Shown here: positions 1 through 11,074 of the stretch, one piece after another
Numbering within the stretch: the stretch's first letter is position 1
Layout of the letters: each line of letters begins with the position of its first letter
Assembly (NCBI GenBank): GCA_023333565.1
Contig: JAJKFH010002781.1
Coordinates: forward strand, 390,501-454,500
Source: Puffinus mauretanicus
Lineage: Eukaryota > Chordata > Aves > Procellariiformes > Procellariidae
Direction: 5' to 3'
DNA: 64,000 nt
Position numbers and translations under genes: made by a program
The notes under the pieces: generated by a model
Database searches by the model: none
Seen by the model: the letters and a program-made list of their open reading frames with translations, nothing else
Told to the model about the DNA's origin: nothing

Positions 1-3000
1 CAGGAAAACCCTTCAGATGGTCAAAATCTGTGGCAGCTGACCAGTTGCTCACTTGTAGTCCTCTATCATTTGGGGAGAGGGCAGCGGAAGGATGCAAAAT
101 GGAGTAACATCCATCCCTTCCTCGGGGCACCCATGCTTAGGACCTCTGTAAGACTCCCTTCCCCTCCACCCATTTTCTTAAGAGATCACTTCTGCAGTTA
201 TATGTAACTCACCCTGGGACAGCAGGATGCTGACAAGGTCCTTACAACTGAGAAAGGTCCAGGCCGGGAATATAACTCACCGGCTTCAGGGAGGCCATTT
301 TTATGTACTGTAGCAATTTCATTACTGTAACAGTGAGTCAATGCGATAGAGCTCTTTACTGGTGGTAAATCTGTGTAAATGAGGAGTAGCACTTTTTCCT
401 TTATAAATCAACATTGCAATATTTCTCTTCAGTTAGGGATGAATGAACTTGAGCAACCTCAAGCTCTCCATGTGCTGAGTTTTTGGGGAGGTGAGCTCCA
501 ATCCAGGTCTGAGCTCTGTCTTGGTCTAATGGACATACTAAACCAACAAGTTTAAATAAATTAATAATTGACTTGGTTTTTGGATTGATTGGAAAAGGTT
601 CTCCTACACACACCTAGGTACGCCTCACATTTAGATTGTTCACATTATACAATGCTCTATAACGTTTAATCACACAGACACTGGGGCCTTAGTCTTTGGC
701 ATCTTGCTTGTTAATACATTTTGTAGACAGTGGCTTCCTGTAGTAATTCCCCTCTTGAGTTCTATTGTTTAATGCTGTAAACAGTTCCCATGTTTCTGAA
801 AGGTCCCCCAAGAAATCATCTCTGTTTCCTTTTGCTTTCCACCACACACCAATGGAAGGACATATTTATTTACCACACTGATCTTTGCATCTTAAGGTGT
901 ATTGCTTAGGTCAGTGGTTTCTTATGGTCTCATGTGTCCTGTAGTCAGTCCTCTGTACTCAGCACAGTATAATTCTCTGTCAACTTTCAAACCACTGGAA
1001 AATGCACTTCAGATGTGATGACTAATTTTGCATAAAGAAAAGACATGATCTAATGTAACAACCTGAAAGGATCTTGTGAAGAATAATTTCAGATGTCTGC
1101 ATACATTGAAGCATTAAAAAAAATGTACTTCAGTCATTTAATGTGGCTACAAATTTTCAAGGCTGGCTTCTAAAAATGTGACAACCCACATATATCCTCT
1201 CAACTTGTAGTCTGAGTAATTCAGGTACGATTCTATTGCAGGTAGCAATAAAAGAAAGACGAACAGTTAATAGAGGTAAAGAGAACAGAGAAAACACTGT
1301 CCTCATAGTGGTGCAGTTTTGACCGTGGCAAGAAAAGAATAGCTGGCCTACTTTTCGCTATATTAAAATCTAACTTTGTAGTTAGAATTTGCCAAGGTAA
1401 TTTTAATTATAATAAAGATTGATTCTTTCTACTAACAGTTTGAGAAACTGGCATCTTTTTTGCCACTGCTTGTCATATAAGATGATGAGATTGGGGTTCG
1501 GTTGCCTTAACATAGACATCTATTGCTAGTTTAGATCTTCAAGGGGTGTTCCTGCTTGCCTCTACCAGAAGGATGCAAGTTGCCCCTGGGTCCTGGATTA
1601 TATCTGCCAGCCCCCATGGATGTCTCAGACACCTGGGGGCATCCAGAATGGCACTGGGTTTGTGTGCTGAGGCAACTAAAATCCATTTTAACTGCTTTCA
1701 AAATTCTAATTTGAAATTACTTTTATGCATTTACAAAAGCTATTGATTTTTCCTGAATGGTTCAGTATAGGCATTCAATTTATTGCTTCGTATCTGGAAA
1801 CGGTTACTTCTGTCTCGTAACTGATCTCTTAAGTAATATTATTTTTTTTCCTTGCTTAATAGCTTGAGATTAAACATTATTAAATTCACTGTGAACCAGA
1901 AGAGACATGCAATTTTGGGGTGTGTTCGTTACAGTAAGAATTATCCAGCCAGGACTCAAAAACTACACAAAGTGTCATTGGTGGTTATATAATTCCTTGT
2001 TTGTCAGCTATGGAAATGTTTCTGTTGATTAGTTCCTAATAACCTAACTTACAAATATACCATTTTTAAAAAGCGTAGACAGTAAATATGTATTAGATGA
2101 ATATTCAGGTTCCACTGTGTTGGCTATTTGGGAAACATGACACCACAGCATGAATCATACAAATACCCAGCACCATGCTGACTGCAAAATTCATAACCAA
2201 TATAAAGTTAAAAGTTGGCAGTTGACACTGTTTTTAGCTAGCTTGAGCTAAATACTGCCTTTTTGCAAGTTTTGCATTAATGAAACTAGAGCACCTCGTC
2301 TTTATGGGAAACAAACTTGGGAAGAATTGCAAACACAGTGAAATGAAAATTCTCTTTTGAGAACTTTGTGCTCAGACTGTATGGAGATGGGTAGCAGCAT
2401 AAAATCTTAAGACAAATTTAAACAAATGTTCAAATATTCCCCCAGCACACATTTACAATATTTGCAGCTAGTCATCCATTCCCTACCAAATGCCGTGCTC
2501 TGGAAACCAAGCAACAAAGACTACGGTAGAGAGGCTAATTAATCATACATGAGTCTCATATTAAAAGGATTTTTATTAGCCCTATAAGACCACAGTAACA
2601 GCTCCACCCTACGTACACAATAAGAATATGAAATGTCTACCGATTTTTTTAACGGATAGTACTGTTTCATACTATAGGGAAGACACAGTCTGACCTTCTC
2701 AGAGGCAGTTTCCAGATACAGTGACCAAAATTGTAAGCCCCTGAAGGGCTGTAATTTTGGTAGACAATACCATTTTCATTTTCTTTCTTGTAAATTGTAC
2801 ACCATGCACATACCCCATATTTTATTAAATTACTACAGAAACAAGAAAATAGTTATTGATGGGGATAAGGGAGTAATTCTGGTATTTCCATTTAATGGTC
2901 TTGGGCAGTACATTGCCAGGCTATCGCTCAATCGTATTGCCAGATTGAGCTGCACAGAAACATAGTCTCGGTAGTTAGTGCATTACTAATACTTGGATTA

Positions 3001-4560
3001 TGAAATGATTCATTTTTGGAAGAGGTTATAAATGCACATGTCTAGACCTACTAAGAATTCTGTACTGTATTGCACAGTTTCTGTGTCCTTGAAGAGCTGG
3101 GGTGCATGAGTAGCTGAAGCATGTGAACATTTGAAATCTTTATTAAGGTAGTGAGGTTATGAGAGGAGAGCAAAATAGACATGCAGATTGTCTCTCAAGC
3201 TGCGAGAGGAATTTATATGACAATGAACAGGCTGCAGAAGGAAGTCAGCTTGGAGTCTCTACTCTTTTGAGAAGGTTTCAATTGCTTCAAGAAATAACTA
3301 AATTCAGGCATATTTAGTGAGTAAATGTTACACTACCTGAACCAGAATAGTTTAATGCTGGTCCATATTTTAATTGTTAGGAAGGAACAATTTGCACTGT
3401 GTTAGGTGGTGCTGTGTCCTTTCCAAGGCACATTTATTCCTGTTTCTCCTCTTTTGGGATTAAAAATGAGACCTTGACAATTAGGCTTGAGGAATGGGTC
3501 TACAAAGAACGAAAACCAGAGGATAAGTCGGGAAAGTGTGAGCAAGAAAGGTGGTTGGGGAGTTAGTTCCATATTTTAGCTACTCTTCGCTTGCTTATTT
3601 CTGTGCTGATTTGTTGTATACCTGTTTAAATATTTTTTATTTTAAATTTTCCAAACTTAATTTGAGAAGGAAAGTCTACGGCACAGTGTCAATGGGAGGG
3701 TATTTCTGGGAAGGTTAAGTTAATTTGCGTGGAGAAATGCTTCCTCTCATAATGCAAATCAGAGAGAATGTAGCAGAAAAAAATTGCTCCTGTTACATAC
3801 TAATTATAAATGAGCTTTAGTGGAAAATTTATATGCTCATTTGAAAATGATCTCTGTTTTTTGCCTTGGAGTGCTGAATGGTAATTAGAATAAAAGGTGT
3901 TCCTGCAGTGGGGCCAAATGCGCTACCAAGGTTGTACTGCACAAACCCCATGGTTTCCATAGTGTGCAACCCCTAAGCATCAACTCATAGTTTCCAATTA
4001 GAAGTGACTAATGTTCCTCTATGTGTGGCAAAAATATATTCAGTCCTTTATCTCTGCTGGAAGCATATGAACAGAAGCCACCACTAAAGCTATATTTTTA
4101 AAAAAACATTCTAGGTCTTTGGTTTGACTGAATATATATAAGGCTATTTTTTTATTAAAAAAAAAGTAATCTTGAACTTTTTAAGATGAGGTATAGTATA
4201 GCATAAGATTTAGCCTATGCAAAACAGTTGGCTGCTGAGTAACAGAGGAGAGATATGAGGAATTAACTGAAAAAATAAAAGACTTAACTTAACTATATAT
4301 AGCTTATCATGCACAACTTGCAGCATGTGAGAAGGCGGCTAAACCAAAGGCTGGACCAGAGCTGGGTTCCAGCACTGGGTGAATGAGTCCCAACTAAAGT
4401 CTGTCACACAATATCCAAGTATCTGAGTAAGGAAGCAGTATTAACTCTCCCAAAGGAAATTATCTGAGCTTCTGGAAGCAGAACAAATACTCCTTAAGGC
4501 ATTTTACATTTTGTAAGATTATTTAAACAGTAGAGTTGTACATAATTTACCCCTGACTGA
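1..4560. other. unique AT-rich sequence, no gene seen
   Basis: No recognisable gene or repeat family. The first 350 bases are less AT-rich than the rest and contain open frames of under 75 codons with no recognisable domain. A small perfect hairpin lies at 2926-2950. An AT-rich block at about 3700-3900 carries an octamer motif (ATGCAAAT, 3752-3759) and homeodomain-type cores; both are treated separately. Confidence 0.6.
2926..2950. repeat. short perfect inverted repeat (hairpin)
   Basis: GCTCAATC at 2926-2933 is the exact reverse complement of GATTGAGC at 2943-2950, with a 9-base loop. The heptamer ATTGCCA occurs just upstream (about 2912) and again in the loop. The stem is too short for a microRNA precursor and no function is assigned. 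Confidence 0.8.
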
Positions 4561-4581
4561 CTTCTGTGTTTCCTTCCCTAG

Positions 4582-4604
4582 ATGACATTGATGATGATCC
4601 GTAG
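4582..4604 (+). other. possible terminal exon (weak)
   Basis: A textbook-looking 3' splice acceptor precedes 4582. It has CTGAC branch-point-like motifs at about 4553-4562, then a pyrimidine tract, then CCCTAG ending at 4581. If an upstream exon ended in phase 1 with a G, the exon would encode the acidic tail DDIDDDP followed by TAG (4602-4604). In another frame, starting at the ATG at 4582, the sequence stays open for 56 codons. I do not recognise either peptide and found no matching upstream exon. Strong-looking acceptors arise by chance in 64 kb, so confidence is low. Confidence 0.12.
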
Positions 4605-5304
4605 ACGGTCTTTGGTTCTGAGTTCCATGATAGAAACTGCAGTGTGTGACAGACTAGGTGTGAAAGAGTCATCCCTCTGGAGGGTACGGTGTTATACAAT
4701 TGTTGGAATCATAAAACCCATTCCTGACTATCAGGTCTTAAACGTGAAATAACTAATTGTGTCATTTTAATAAAATGCTTTTTACAAGACTCAATAGGTC
4801 ACAGAAAGTAAATGCAAGTACAGAAGGAAGAAAACAGATTGAGGACTTCCTCCAGATTACACAGGAATTAGAGCTGGAGACCTTCTTAGAAATGACAGAC
4901 TCATAACCATTAAGCATACAAAATAGCTATTACGTAATATGTCTGCATTATCTACTGCTTTGCCACAAATGTTATTCCTCACAGAAGGTGTCATGTCTTG
5001 TTTATTATTTCTTTTAATGGAAAGTGTCAGAGAGGTTTGTTAAGCTACTTTTTCCCAGGATGTTAAACCTAGTTTTTCTTTTGTTACAGTCTATTGGATT
5101 TCTTTTCTACATTCCTCAGGATGTTTCTTTTCCCTCCCCATGGTTTGTTCCTACTGGAGAATGGTAGTGCTTGGCCTCCTAGATCTCTTCCTTAGTTTAT
5201 CACCACAAAATTCTACATAACGTGAATCTAAGCGAGAGCAGCCCAATTTCAGACATGTGGTATAGGGGTTGTGCACGTTGAAGTGGCTGCCACTTCAAAT
5301 GTTC

Positions 5305-5372
5305 CCAAGCACTCTGCTGTGCCTTTGTTTCCTCATCCATGAGATACAGATAAAGATAATGGCCTTTGGCTT
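5305..5372 (+). mobile_element. MIR/L2-like SINE fragment
   Basis: The segment reads like the conserved 3' part of MIR/L2 elements. It has a CTCTG..TGTGCCT block, then GTTTCCTCATC, then an A-rich GATAA..GATAATGGC block in the expected order. About 70 bases are recognisable and both ends fade into unique sequence. Such ancient SINE scraps occur throughout amniote genomes. The call is from pattern memory, not alignment. Confidence 0.55.
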
Positions 5373-8300
5373 TATTTTTTAAACCAAAAGGCTCCAATAT
5401 GTATTGGGAAAGAATGATATATATATGCTTAAAGTTCGTTATTACATCCACCACTTGCATGTGGTGCTTGGTAAAAAAACCCTGTGTGTAATATTCCATG
5501 CTTAGATCTTATCTGTGACCTCCTGTCCTCACCTCCTTTTTCTAGTTTCTGCATGCATCTGACCCACCATCTATGCTCCTTATGGACTGAGCTGCTGCAC
5601 TTTCCCCATGATGAATTTCTATATTACCCTGAAAATATGCTCACCTGCATCAAAATTCTTGCTTCTTTGCTTCTAGTGTTTGCAGTATTCTTGGATTAGG
5701 ATCCTTCACAGGCCTAATTAATGCAGCCAATAATAATTTATTTATATGTGTAAGTGATCAGAAAAATGTTCAATAAATGCTTAACATTATGCACTACAAT
5801 GGGGTTACTCAAAGTTCATCAAGTTAAGCATATGCAGAATGTTGGCATGACTGAGGCCATTGATTTAGATTAACACATGTTCATTCAGGAGGCAGCAAAA
5901 GTCTCTTGAGCTGGATTCTGTGTTGAGCCTGGATGTTTGGGGTTTTTTTTCTATTCAGATGGTGGTTCTTCACCCTCTGAACAGTAAAGGTTGGAGCCTT
6001 CTCAAGTGAGTAGGAGGTTCCTTCTTGCCTTACGTTCACATGAAGAATAGTGGTTGTAAACGTGACAAGATTAATAACTCAGGCATTAGTATTGGTAATA
6101 AAAGAGCTAAGGAATAACTACAGTGAAGAAAAGGCGTCGTAGATGGTAATAACAGAGGTTGCATAACAGATTGGCTAAAATAAGATGTGGCTAAGCAATA
6201 TACCTTTTCTAGCCTGGCTGATCTTTAAATGTCTCTGTGTCAACACTTAAGTCAATTGTCCTAGAAGAGGGAGCAGACTGTGGTGTCAGTGGAAGTCTGC
6301 TGCTGCTCGCACTCACCCAGGACAGCACATTGTCTACTGACAGCTTGTTTCACTTGTGGTTTATAAATGAACCCTCAAAGGTCTGATGTTTGGAAATCCA
6401 GTTGAAAATCAATGTTTCATCCAAAAACCTAAACCAGATGGTACTTGGCCAGTACTGCTCTTTGGAGCGTTTCAGCATGTAAGTAGCTGGCCAGTTTCTT
6501 TTGCTGAGTGTCCTCTTCTGATTCAATAAGCTATAATCCTCTTTTTAACATTTGGACAAATCATTCACCAAAGTCATGGCAGGAGGCTGTGATTAAATGT
6601 GCAGTTCTACACAGCTCCAAGAATCCCTAAAATACCTGGCTGAAGCTACAGTCTGGTACACAGCAGAGGCTGCGGGAAACAAAAATGTATTTCCTAGTCT
6701 CAGTGACATGAACTAAATTAGCGGTCTGAAGCCAAACACCTTTGCTGGATATGGTCTGATACCTGCTGATGCCAGTAATTGCAGTTACTCTGCTAAAATA
6801 AGCGAAAATGATCATTGTCACTCACAATCTGCTCTGAGATAGCAGCTTTTGCAGACAAAGGGCGTGATACCATGGTAGCATGTGCTAATGCCACAAGATG
6901 ATATGCACAATTTCTCTGGAGGCTTCAAGTAGGTACCAGACACCTGGCACGGCTTCTCTGTGCAACATCTGAAGGAAGCCATTTCCTTGCTTCCCTTCTA
7001 TAGTGGACTACTTTATGGGTTTGGATCATACTCTATATTATTTGGCTGTACAGCAGTTCAGATACAAGGATTTTGCTCTAAAATACAGTTCTTTGCCAGA
7101 CCTTTCACTTTAATTGTACACAATTTGCTTTAGTGCGGAAAAACAGAAGGTTGAGCTGTTTTGAGCTGCCAATGTTGATAAAACACTGGAAGAGTGTTTT
7201 ACCTTGTTAGAAAGATCTTTGGAGACACGCTATTCTTATTTTCAGTTTAACAGTTCAGGCTTTGAATGGTATGTGCACTTAAAAATAAATATCTTTGGAA
7301 TACCACAGAAACTGATGAGATTTTTGGAGACAATGAATGTGTTCTAGCTCTGTAATGATTTCAGTTTGCTCGGGGAACAAAGGATAATAAAGGTAATACT
7401 TATATTTATCCAGCAATGTGTCTCCTACCGCAGTATGCCAGGAGGAAAAGAAAAGCCCACACGCAATGCACCAGATGCGCACACCTCTCCGTACAAAGCT
7501 GTGAATAAATCTTCAAGACAGGTTTCAGCACTGCATTTTTCTTCATCCCTTACAATGTGCTTGAGAAGAGTGCCTTCCAGGCACTGTGCACAGGGGAACT
7601 GGAAGAGCGATGAATATATAAGTTATCCTCAGCCTGATATGCCTGTGTGGCTCTGTTCACCCTCCTTGAGGTCTTCGGCTGTCCCCACGCTTGGTCCCGG
7701 AGGCGATGCTGCTGCCTCATCTGCAGGGCACTTTGCCGGCTGCTTTCTCCTGAGGACATCCCTTTCTCATGCTATTGATGTGATTTCTAAATAATGTAAT
7801 TTACTACTACACAGCTGTTTAATAACAAATAATCTACTGTTAAATAATTCTTAAAGTTTTTAACGGTGTTTGTGTGGGGAGGGAGAGGAGCCTTTATAAA
7901 CACTGCCAGTATGAGGGTTCGCTTGCCGTTGAAGTACCACAGCTGTATCACTTACAGCTGGCAGGAGCTGCCACCATGCTCTGTCGATAAGACCAGAATA
8001 AATACCTGTTGCCTTATCCTCTGATCCTTTGCTTACCAGCATGATTATCTGTAATATTTTTTTTTTATCCCAGAGATTATAGGCTGTCTAGACCTTTCTT
8101 TGTGTTAGTTTTTTGTAAAACAGAGTGCACAGTGGGGAATTTATTCTGGAAGAAGGTTCTTAAATATTGATAGAATGCAAGTACCAAATAGCACGTTTTC
8201 TACTGACTTTGCTTTTCATTGTGCAATATAGGAATGTTACATTGTGTTGGTGTGATTTAAAAGAAGAAAGAGGAGGTTTTTTTGCATGCCTGGTTTTTTT

Positions 8301-10970
8301 AACATTTAATATAGAATTAGAGGTTCGTATGGAAATAACTACCCTAAAATATGTACCGTTATTCACTATGTATTTGTCCTCCTTGATGTTAAAAGCTATG
8401 AATATATAAAGCAGTCAAGATGGATCCTACTTATTGCACACTTTCACATGTGCAAATCTGTACAGTTCAAGATCTACTACAAGCAGCTGACACCTGGTAA
8501 AAGTAAATCTCCAGTGTAAGAGTGTGGGCTCACCTGCCTGCATAACTTCTGTAAAACTTCATGCTGAATCGTACAATTCTACAAAGATATTTTTCAACGT
8601 GATAATGAAACAGAAGATGAAATGCTTGAGAAGAATTTGCTCTTGCTGACAAAGACCAGTTGCATACATTAAAATAGTTAAAAAAAATAGTCTTAAGCCT
8701 CCAAGTTAAGCACTAAAGTTGAGTAAAGATCAGAAAAATTTACCTAGCAGTGGTAATGCTGGATATCTACAAATACATTGGTGACATTTTAACACCGTTG
8801 TGAAATGTTACCACTTCGTGTAGAAAGAAGAAGCTATTTTGGGCCCTGTCTCTATTCTCTCTCTCTGCCTTGTTTGTGGTTCAGGGAATGGGGAACCAAC
8901 AACCTGTGATGCATCTGCAGACCACATTGTTTCTTCACATAGTCCATATTCAGCCACAATTTTTCTGCAGTTTCATTGGATAATGTTCAGTTATGCATTA
9001 ATTTTGACAGATGCGCTTGAAAGATCTGTTCAAATATCAGCAGTAAAAAGACTCCTCATCCATGGTATAGCTAGTTATTAGTGACTGTTTATGTTGTCTC
9101 AGGGCTTACTAGCCAAAGAAACTGCATACACTACACTAGGCACTGAACAAACACAAGCGCTCTAGTATAAAATCTGTGCTTAAACCAGTGTAACTATTAA
9201 TCAGCTTGAATAGTCTTACCCAGAATAAGGCCTTACAGTTAAGGCTATAACGTTGCTTATGAGTCAAAACACATCAAAATAAAAGTACAATAAAGTAGCC
9301 TCAACCTTCAAAGGTGCGTATACATCTGGTTAAGAAAATTTACAGGAGAGGATTATCTTCCCTCTTCAGGAAAAGTTAGTAGACAGGGCTGGAGGCAGAG
9401 TTGGAGGCGGGGGCTATACCAGGAGTATACCATGCTTAGACTACCTTGCCTGAGTGCTCTTCTACCACTTCTTGTTTGTCCCTGGTAAAAATCTGCACCT
9501 TTTGGATAACAGCTTTATCTCAGTGTCCGGGCAGAAGCATGGACATGCTCTTTGTGACGGCTTGCTAGTAATCTTTCCCTTATACTGTTGTACAACCCCA
9601 TTATGCCATGCTGACATCAAACACTTTTGATGGAATGCAATTTGAAAAGATGGTAGACATAATTCTGGACATAAAAATGAGGTTTTTATGCATGGAATGC
9701 ATATGAAATGCATGAAAATGCATTTCTATCACTAAGAATGACTGAGAGTATGGTTTAGGAAACCTCTGTGTGACGGCCACAGAAAAAGTGTGTTTGCAGT
9801 GAATTTTGTATCAATTTTCATAGGAAACATGATGAAATGGAAATGTAAAGCTGCATTTGCCAGTCAGCTTCCAGAGGCATTGTATTTTGTTGCCCTTTAG
9901 AAAACATGTGGGAGGGAAGCATTTTCAAGGAGTTTAGAGTGTAGTACTTGGCACTCATTAACGATGAAGTGGTTAAAGGCAGATGAGCATTTAATGGGGT
10001 GATTGTTTCAAGCAGCTTGGCTTCTGTATTTGAAGAATTCAGTGGCATCAGGGACATCCCAGCTGCCTCAAGCCCAGTGAAGGTATTTCCTGGGTCCTCT
10101 GTGCCAGGAGGCTTAAACTAGCAAAGAGTGATAGCGCTTCGCCCTCCTGTGCTCCTTAAGGCTTGACGGTTGTAGAGGCAAAGTGACTTACAGCTCTCCT
10201 ACAGCCTTTAAGCATTTTTATGCATATAAAGTTTGAAGTGCTGAAGTGCTAAATCGGCTGAGCTCTAAGCCAGTTTACCTCTACAAGCACAATAGTTTAA
10301 GCAGTTGAACATAGTCAGAGGTTCCTGTTGAGGACAAAGTGCCTGCAAAGAGTCTGTGGCTGGCAGATTTCCCGTGCTTTGGTCTAGCTTTCGCTGGCCA
10401 TGTCCTGTAGCCTGACATAACTGCAAAGATGCTGTAGCTTCATCAGCAGGGACAAAAATCTGCTTGTCTGAAAACTATTGTACTTTTACTTTGTTTTAGA
10501 GCTCACTTCTGTAGAGATCTGCTATCTATGTATGAATGTGGGTATCTAAATAGCTTTCCTTTGTGAGTCAGGGGTCAGGGCTAAAACCCCCACAATTTGC
10601 TTATGAAAGGTATGGTAATGTTGAACTTGTGACTTGAAAAAGGTGTGTTTTAAATAGCTGGAGCTATGGAATAAATTATTCCTCTCAGTCACCTCAATAT
10701 TTATTCGTTCAGGAATTTACAAATGGCAGTTTGGTAGCCAGCAGTGCAGAAAGAGGAAGATGGGCTTTCTGAGTAGCAGAATGAATATTGAGCCAGAGAT
10801 CTGAAAGGCAATGATATTATTTCTAAGCTTATCACCATCAACTTCATGATTAACAAGAATAAATATTGTGCAGATGAAGCCCAGCTAACAACTCTTTCCT
10901 CCATGTGCACGGAAGAGAGGAGAATCCAGGTCATTTTTTGTGATGGCACTGGCAATGCAGCACCAAGTGA
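5373..10970. other. unique sequence, no gene seen
   Basis: Unique AT-rich DNA. Its longest open frame (7366-7794, plus, 142 codons) begins at TTG, spans a locally less AT-rich patch (about 7420-7780) and has no recognisable domain, so it is not called a gene. A nine-base-pair perfect hairpin lies at 7179-7201. No repeat family was recognised elsewhere. Confidence 0.55.
7179..7201. repeat. perfect 9-bp hairpin
   Basis: TAAAACACT (7179-7187) pairs exactly with AGTGTTTTA (7193-7201) across the five-base loop GGAAG. It has the shape of a stem-loop ending in U residues, but in a vertebrate genome it cannot be read as a bacterial-type terminator. No function is assigned. Confidence 0.8.
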
Positions 10971-10973
10971 GGG

Positions 10974-11074
10974 GTGGGGTTTTTTTTGTTGGTTTTTTTT
11001 TGTGTTTTGGTTTGGTTTGGTTTGGCTTGGGTTTTGTGTTTCTTTTTGTTGTTGTTTTGTTTGTTTTTTAATTA
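10974..11074. repeat. T/G-rich low-complexity tract
   Basis: About 100 bases consist almost only of T and G on the plus strand, with several GGTTT/TTTGG units in the middle (about 11014-11035) and GTT repeats near the end. It explains the poly-glutamine/lysine-like and poly-phenylalanine-like open frames on the two strands, which should not be taken as proteins. It could be an old A-rich tail on the minus strand, but no element body is recognisable beside it. Confidence 0.85.

Noticed and set aside
2926..2950. Hairpin considered as a microRNA precursor
   Set aside because: The stem is only 8 bp and cannot be extended by flanking pairing. No known mature microRNA sequence was recognised.
4795..4880. 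Possible antisense MIR/L2 scrap (CCAGATTACACAGGAATTAG-like text)
   Set aside because: The similarity to the 'AAGGTCACACAG..AGTGGCAGAG' phrase is short and interrupted, too weak to annotate without alignment.
7179..7201. Hairpin considered as a rho-independent terminator
   Set aside because: The genome is clearly vertebrate (CR1, avian ERV LTRs), so bacterial terminator logic does not apply.
7366..7794. 142-codon open frame on the plus strand
   Set aside because: It starts at TTG, shows no domain, and its length is compatible with chance for a 64-kb, six-frame search in AT-rich DNA. It overlaps a minus-strand open frame of similar quality.
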